NCBI GenBank assembly: GCA_030036975.1
Contig: JASHSE010000478.1
Coordinates: 1 to 9,458 of the forward strand
From: Xanthobacteraceae bacterium
GTDB lineage: Bacteria; Pseudomonadota; Alphaproteobacteria; Rhizobiales; Xanthobacteraceae
Direction: 5' to 3'
DNA length: 9,458 bases
Part shown: positions 6,240 through 9,458 of the stretch, in pieces
Numbering within the stretch: position 1 is the stretch's first letter
How the letters are laid out: every line of letters begins with the position of its first letter
The notes under the pieces: model-generated
Seen by the model: only the letters and a program-made list of their open reading frames with translations
Told to the model about the DNA's origin: nothing
Database searches by the model: none
Position numbers and translations under genes: made by a program

Positions 6240-7397
6240 TCAAAAATGCGGCAGGCCGCGGGCGTGGCCGGTATCGACCGCGACCTCCGCACTCATGCCG
6301 GCGCGCAGCGGCGGCATTTTTTGATCGCTGGTATCGACGCGCACGCGCATCGGCACGCGCTGCACGACCTTGACCCAATTGCCGCTGGTATTCTGCGCCG
6401 GCAGAAGGGCGAATTCCTGCGCCGCGGCCGGACTGATGCTTTCGACCGTGCCGTGCCACTCCTGGTTCGGATAGGTGTCGACCGTCACGGTAACCGGTTG
6501 GCCCGGCCGCACATAGGTCAGCTCGGTCTCTTTCGGATTGGCATCGACCCAGACGTGATCGGTATTCACCAGATAAAAGGCCGTCATCGAAGCGGCAAGA
6601 TATTTGCCCGGCGCGATGGCCGGCACATCGGTCGCGATTCCGGCAAACGGCGCAGCGACCACGGTGTGGTCGAGCAGCCGTTGCGCTTCGTCGACCTTGG
6701 CTTTGGCCTGCAGATATTGCGGGTGCTGCGTGACGTCGATGTCGGCGTTGCCGCCGAGCTTGGCGAGTTGCACCTGGGCCTGCTGGCGAAGCGATGCGAG
6801 CTTGCTCTGGTCGGTTTCGAGCGTGGATTTGATCTGATCATAAACGGCCTGCGAAACCGTGCCGCTGCGCAACAGCATGCTGTCGCGGTTGAAATTCGTC
6901 TGATCGAGCCCGACCTGCGCCTCCTGCGCGGCGACGTCGCTCTGCATGCGCTTATAGTCCTGCTTCATCGCCTCGATGCTCAACGCGGTCTGCGCCAGAT
7001 CGGCCTTGGCATCGTCGAGCGCGATCTGAAACTGACGGGGATCGAGGCGGTAGAGAACCTGCCCGGCTGCGACGTGTTGGTTTTCATGGACGTCGACATC
7101 CTGGACGATGCCCGCCACATCAGTGGAAATCCCGACCTTGTCGGCTTCGACATAGGCATCGTCGGTCGACATGATCCGGCCGCCGGTGACGTACCAATAA
7201 AAGCCCACCGCAAGAACGAGCGGCAGCAGCAGGAACAGACCCCAGCGGGTCCAGCGGCGGCTTGTCCCGCGCGTCTTTTCGGCTGCAGCCGGCGTGTCGG
7301 GGCGTAATTCAACAGGCGCGGGCCCGGCGGGCCGTGTGACCGGCGCCTCCGGCGCTTCGTCGCGCGCCGGAGCCGGTTTGCGCAGGGCTTCAGCCAT
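6240..7397 (-). CDS. emrA: EmrA/HlyD-type membrane-fusion (periplasmic adaptor) protein
   Basis: Adaptors of this type sit in the inner membrane and link an MFS exporter to an outer-membrane TolC-like channel. With the chosen start the protein has 385 residues, close to E. coli EmrA (390). It has a cytoplasmic Pro/Ala/Glu-rich N-terminus (1-50), one membrane helix (about 52-70, WGLFLLLPLVLAVGFYWYV), then the first half of the lipoyl domain with ISTDVAGIVQDVDVHENQHVAAGQVLYRLDP. A long alpha-helical hairpin rich in Gln, Ala and Asp follows, then the second lipoyl half (VVAAPFAGIAT) and the beta-barrel with VWVDANPKETELTYVRPGQPVTV. The ATG at 7397 overlaps the marR stop by 8 bp and has GGGAGAG 7 nt upstream (7405-7411), which favours it over in-frame ATGs at 7418 and 7439. 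The order marR-emrA-emrB is the classic arrangement of this pump. Confidence 0.93.
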   Translation of the reverse strand: MAEALRKPAPARDEAPEAPVTRPAGPAPVELRPDTPAAAEKTRGTSRRWTRWGLFLLLPLVLAVGFYWYVTGGRIMSTDDAYVEADKVGISTDVAGIVQDVDVHENQHVAAGQVLYRLDPRQFQIALDDAKADLAQTALSIEAMKQDYKRMQSDVAAQEAQVGLDQTNFNRDSMLLRSGTVSQAVYDQIKSTLETDQSKLASLRQQAQVQLAKLGGNADIDVTQHPQYLQAKAKVDEAQRLLDHTVVAAPFAGIATDVPAIAPGKYLAASMTAFYLVNTDHVWVDANPKETELTYVRPGQPVTVTVDTYPNQEWHGTVESISPAAAQEFALLPAQNTSGNWVKVVQRVPMRVRVDTSDQKMPPLRAGMSAEVAVDTGHARGLPHF

Positions 7398-7872
7398 AGC
7401 GCCGCTCTCCCGCTCCATCGGCGGCGGTTCGCTGCGCAATGGCCTGCCGCAGGTTTTCTTTGACGATGCCGAGCTTCGCGACCATCTGCTCGACGCTGTC
7501 GCGCTCGACCCCGGCCAGCGCTGTCGCCATCAGGTCCTCGCCGAGGTCGCCGAGCTTTTCGAGCAGCGGCCGGGCTGCTGGCGTCAGAAACAGCCGCTTG
7601 GCGCGGCGATCGACCGGATCAGGGCGCCGTTCGATCAGGCCGCACTCGCAGAGCCTGTCCAAAAGCCGGGTCAGCGAGATCGGTTGGAGGTCCAAGACTT
7701 CCGCCAGTTCCGACTGCTTCAGGCCTTCGGACCGGTCGAGCCGGACCAGAACGACCCACTGCGCACGCGTAATGCCGAATTGCGCCGCCTTGTGGTCCGC
7801 GTAGGTTCGCAGCATGCGCGCTACGTCGTTGAGAATAAAAGCAAATTCCCTATTCAGGGAGCGCGGTATCAT
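7390..7872 (-). CDS. MarR-family transcriptional repressor, probable regulator of the emrAB pump
   Basis: MarR proteins are dimeric winged-helix regulators that usually repress adjacent efflux genes and release DNA on binding phenolic or other small ligands. The 160-residue product matches the family (about 140-170). The winged helix is clear: SELAEVLDLQPISLTRLLDRL (54-74, helix-turn-helix), GLIERRPDPVDRRAKRLFLT (78-97, wing with the typical D-x-x-DRR core). Dimerisation helices lie at both ends. Cys75 and Cys77 sit within the domain as CEC; whether they sense oxidants is unknown. The ATG at 7872 is chosen because the family sequence begins there (MIPRSLNREFAFILNDVARML); a GTG at 7926 in the same frame falls inside the promoter. 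It overlaps emrA by 8 bp. A palindrome in its promoter spacer (7919-7932) is the natural binding site, so autorepression of the whole operon is expected by analogy with other marR-emrAB loci. Confidence 0.93.
   Translation of the reverse strand: MIPRSLNREFAFILNDVARMLRTYADHKAAQFGITRAQWVVLVRLDRSEGLKQSELAEVLDLQPISLTRLLDRLCECGLIERRPDPVDRRAKRLFLTPAARPLLEKLGDLGEDLMATALAGVERDSVEQMVAKLGIVKENLRQAIAQRTAADGAGERRYG
7405..7411 (-). promoter_or_regulatory. Ribosome-binding site of emrA, inside the end of marR
   Basis: On the minus strand GGGAGAG lies 7 nt before the ATG at 7397. It decides the emrA start: the longer in-frame alternatives have no comparable site, and this one places the start in an 8-bp overlap with marR, typical of coupled translation. 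Confidence 0.65.
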
Positions 7873-7913
7873 GGTGTGCCCGCCGCTTCTATCGAGCCTT
7901 AATGATTGCGACG

Positions 7914-7942
7914 ATAATATAAGCACGCTTATTATAAGTCAA
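7914..7942 (-). promoter_or_regulatory. Sigma70-type promoter of marR-emrA-emrB
   Basis: On the minus strand TTGACT (7942-7937) and TATTAT (7919-7914) are separated by exactly 17 bp. Each box differs from the E. coli consensus by one base. Transcription would start about 7905-7908, leaving a leader of about 35 nt before the marR ATG at 7872. The region is strikingly AT-rich in a GC-rich neighbourhood. The -35 box lies within the final codons of the upstream macrodomain gene. Confidence 0.75.
7919..7932. promoter_or_regulatory. Probable MarR operator (6-2-6 palindrome)
   Basis: ATAAGC (7919-7924) and GCTTAT (7927-7932) form a perfect inverted repeat with a 2-bp centre. It fills most of the promoter spacer and touches the -10 box, so a bound dimer would block RNA polymerase. 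Many MarR-family operators are AT-rich imperfect palindromes of 16-20 bp around promoter elements; weaker symmetry outside the core (ATAAT on the left, TTATA on the right) fits a site of that size. Binding by the neighbouring MarR is inferred. Confidence 0.6.
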
Positions 7943-8528
7943 GCGCAAGACTGGAAATGCTGCGATGCACAAGAGCGGCCTCCCGGAAGGCCGCGATGTG
8001 GTGATCCGCGGAGCCCTGGCTGAAACAGCAGAACACGACGCGCTCGATCCCGCGCGGCCTGGCAGAGAGTCCCGCGACAACCGTTCCGAGCGCGACATGG
8101 GCCGCGCGGTCCGGCGGAAAGCGATAAACGCCGGTCGAGATTGCCGGAAACGCGATCGACCCCAATTGATTGTCAGCCGCAAGGGCGAGCGCCGAACAAT
8201 AGCAGGAGGCCAACAGCTCCTCTTCGCGATGACGGCCACCGTTCCACACCGGGCCGACGGCGTGGATCACATGCTTCGCCGGCAGCCGGTAGCCCTGCGT
8301 CATTTTCGCCGCGCCTGTGGCGCAGCCGCCGAGCGTCTGGCATTCCGCGAGCAAGTCCGGACCGGCGGCGCGATGGATTGCGCCGTCAACACCGCCGCCA
8401 CCCAACAAGGTCTGGTTCGCCGCGTTGACGATGGCACCGACCTGCAGGGTCGTGATGTCGGCGACGCAGACTTCGAGACGGACAGAGCCGACTGCAGCAG
8501 CAGCGGCGAGCGGCGCGGGGCTGGTCAT
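7932..8528 (-). CDS. ymdB: Macrodomain protein, YmdB/MacroD type (O-acetyl-ADP-ribose deacetylase family)
   Basis: Members of this class bind ADP-ribose and hydrolyse O-acetyl-ADP-ribose, and many also remove mono-ADP-ribose from aspartate or glutamate; E. coli YmdB additionally modulates RNase III. The 198-residue product holds one macrodomain from about residue 17. Motifs are DITTLQVGAIVNAAN (24-38), LLGGGGVDGAIHRAAGP (41-57), HAVGPVWNGG (89-98) and FPAISTGVYRFP (127-138). N38, D48 and Y135 correspond to N25, D35 and Y126 of E. coli YmdB, so the active-site set is present. The first 16 residues are Ala-rich and precede the conserved fold. The ATG at 8528 lies 12 bp after the patatin stop; no good Shine-Dalgarno is visible, so coupling to the patatin gene is likely. 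Its TAA (7934-7932) overlaps the marR promoter. Whether it acts on a protein, a nucleic acid or a free metabolite is unknown. Confidence 0.93.
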   Translation of the reverse strand: MTSPAPLAAAAAVGSVRLEVCVADITTLQVGAIVNAANQTLLGGGGVDGAIHRAAGPDLLAECQTLGGCATGAAKMTQGYRLPAKHVIHAVGPVWNGGRHREEELLASCYCSALALAADNQLGSIAFPAISTGVYRFPPDRAAHVALGTVVAGLSARPRGIERVVFCCFSQGSADHHIAAFREAALVHRSISSLALDL

Positions 8529-8540
8529 CGCCGCAATGTA

Positions 8541-9458
8541 TCACGCCCATTCGGCCTGCGCCTCGGCACGAAGATCGACCGTGCTTTTCTTGCCGATGTC
8601 GTCGAAATGCTGATCGAGGAACCGGCGTGCGGCGCGCCGTCCGCTCACGCGCAGCATCTCGAAGAAATCGTAGTCGGTCGACAGCTTGCTGTGGGCGTCG
8701 AAATGCGTGCCGAAGCGATCGAGCACGATGCGGTGCACGTTGATGCGGCGGTATTCGCCCGGCCCGATGCCGCGCGGCAGCCGGCCCTGGTCGATCAAGC
8801 GGGCGACAAAGTCGATGGCGCGGTATTCGCCGAGCAGCGAGGAATTGAAAGTGATCTCGTTGATACGGTTCATGATCTCGCTCGACGCCATCGGCGTTTC
8901 GCGGCGCACCAGCGGATTGATCTGCACCACGAGCACGTCCTCGGTGCTGGTGGTGCGGAAAAACGGAAAGATCACGGGATTGCCCAGATAGCCGCCGTCC
9001 CAGTAGGGCACGCCGTCAATTTCAACCGCGCGAAACAACAGTGGCAGGCAGGCCGACGCCATCACCGCGTCGGCCGTGATCTTGTCGCGCGGAAAGATGC
9101 GCACGCGGCCGGTCTGTACGTTGGTGGCGGAAATAAAAATCTGCAGATCCGAGGCGGCGCGCAACGCTTCAAAATCGACGAATCGCTCGATCAAGTCTTT
9201 GAGCGGATTGATGTTCAGCGGATTGACGTCGTACGGCGAAAAGTAGTGCGACAGCGCGTCGAACCAGGCCTGGACCGGCGTGCCTTCGAGCGGCGTGAAC
9301 GACAAGAGGCGCTCCATGACCGTGCGCTGCAGGCTGGGCAACTGCCCGGTGCTGCTGACGGCGCGCCAGAAATCGGCGAGCCGCTTTTGCGCTTCGGCAC
9401 GCCCGCCGCGCGCCAGCCCGTCGGCCACCATGACGGCATTCATGGCGCCGGCCGAGGT
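8541..9458 (-). CDS. Patatin-like phospholipase with DUF3734-like C-terminus (N-terminal part outside the window)
   Basis: Patatin-like enzymes are Ser-Asp dyad lipid acyl hydrolases. The frame continues off the right edge: upstream of the Met codon at 9443 the last visible codons read T-S-A-G-A, which is the end of the GxSxG nucleophile motif, with the catalytic Ser at 9455-9453. The dyad Asp is in YWDGGYLGNP (Asp codon 8999-8997), preceded by ASACLPLLFRAVEIDG, the typical block before the DGG/DGA motif. The C-terminal region (MNRINEITFNSSLLGEYRAIDFVARLIDQG and INVHRI) resembles DUF3734, as I recall it. So the Met at 9443 is not the true start; at least the oxyanion-hole glycine region and first strand are missing. 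From memory, relatives in Bradyrhizobium-like genomes often lie by 3-hydroxybutyrate dehydrogenase genes, hinting at polyhydroxybutyrate metabolism, but nothing here tests that. The macrodomain gene follows after 12 bp. Confidence 0.9.
   Translation of the reverse strand, partial: TSAGAMNAVMVADGLARGGRAEAQKRLADFWRAVSSTGQLPSLQRTVMERLLSFTPLEGTPVQAWFDALSHYFSPYDVNPLNINPLKDLIERFVDFEALRAASDLQIFISATNVQTGRVRIFPRDKITADAVMASACLPLLFRAVEIDGVPYWDGGYLGNPVIFPFFRTTSTEDVLVVQINPLVRRETPMASSEIMNRINEITFNSSLLGEYRAIDFVARLIDQGRLPRGIGPGEYRRINVHRIVLDRFGTHFDAHSKLSTDYDFFEMLRVSGRRAARRFLDQHFDDIGKKSTVDLRAEAQAEWA

Noticed and set aside
6246..7307. Long open frame on the plus strand opposite emrA (about 353 codons)
   Set aside because: Complete overlap with the well-supported emrA, low-complexity shadow composition and no recognisable domain.
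7398..7439. Upstream starts for emrA at 7439 or 7418
   Set aside because: Neither has a Shine-Dalgarno as good as the GGGAGAG before 7397, and both would lengthen the overlap with marR.
7873..7926. Upstream GTG start for marR at 7926
   Set aside because: The extra 18 residues would be encoded by the promoter -10 region and operator, and the MarR family sequence begins at the ATG at 7872.
9441..9443. Met codon at 9443 as the true start of the patatin-like gene
   Set aside because: The codons before it continue T-S-A-G-A, the end of the GxSxG motif, so the gene must begin beyond the window.
1..9458. CRISPR arrays, tRNA or rRNA genes, insertion sequences, phage genes
   Set aside because: No regularly spaced direct repeats, no cloverleaf-like sequence, and no transposase, integrase or phage-like frame was seen on either strand.

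Overview
The window reads as a chromosomal piece of a high-GC alphaproteobacterium, most likely in the order Hyphomicrobiales (Bradyrhizobium/Rhodopseudomonas/Afipia-like). This rests on the order rbfA-truB-rpsO-pnp, the protein sequences themselves, and a palindromic intergenic repeat of a kind common in Bradyrhizobium-type genomes. The assignment is inference from memory; no database search was possible.

Left half (plus strand, about 1-4570): a conserved translation/RNA-metabolism cluster. It opens with the 3' end of a small, lower-GC coiled-coil gene of unknown function (3-335), where infB would normally be expected. Then come rbfA (30S maturation), truB (tRNA Psi55 synthase), rpsO (ribosomal protein S15) and pnp (polynucleotide phosphorylase). 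rbfA-truB-rpsO are tightly packed: truB starts inside the end of rbfA, and rpsO starts 2 bp after truB. In contrast, rpsO and pnp are separated by 225 bp that hold at least three hairpins, a fourth bulged stem, and a fifth stem running directly into the pnp ribosome-binding site. This resembles the autoregulated pnp leader of enterobacteria in layout, though not in sequence.

Middle (4571-4678): the space between pnp and the convergent gene on the other strand is almost filled by one 100-bp composite palindrome. It is probably a dispersed REP-like repeat that also serves as a two-way terminator.

Right half (all minus strand, transcribed from right to left): a patatin-like phospholipase with a DUF3734-like C-terminal region (cut by the window edge at its GxSxG serine), a MacroD/YmdB-type macrodomain protein, a MarR-family repressor, an EmrA-type membrane-fusion protein and an EmrB-type 14-TM drug exporter. 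A near-consensus sigma70 promoter (TTGACT, 17 bp, TATTAT) with a 6-2-6 palindrome in its spacer lies in front of marR and overlaps the last codons of the macrodomain gene. The simplest reading is an autorepressed marR-emrA-emrB efflux operon downstream of a separate patatin-macrodomain pair. The outer-membrane channel that would complete the pump is not in the window.

I did not find a clearly new multi-gene system. The most interesting items are the structured pnp leader with a partly sequestered Shine-Dalgarno, the MarR promoter/operator placed over the end of the macrodomain gene, the foreign-looking coiled-coil gene beside rbfA, and the pairing of patatin and macrodomain genes.
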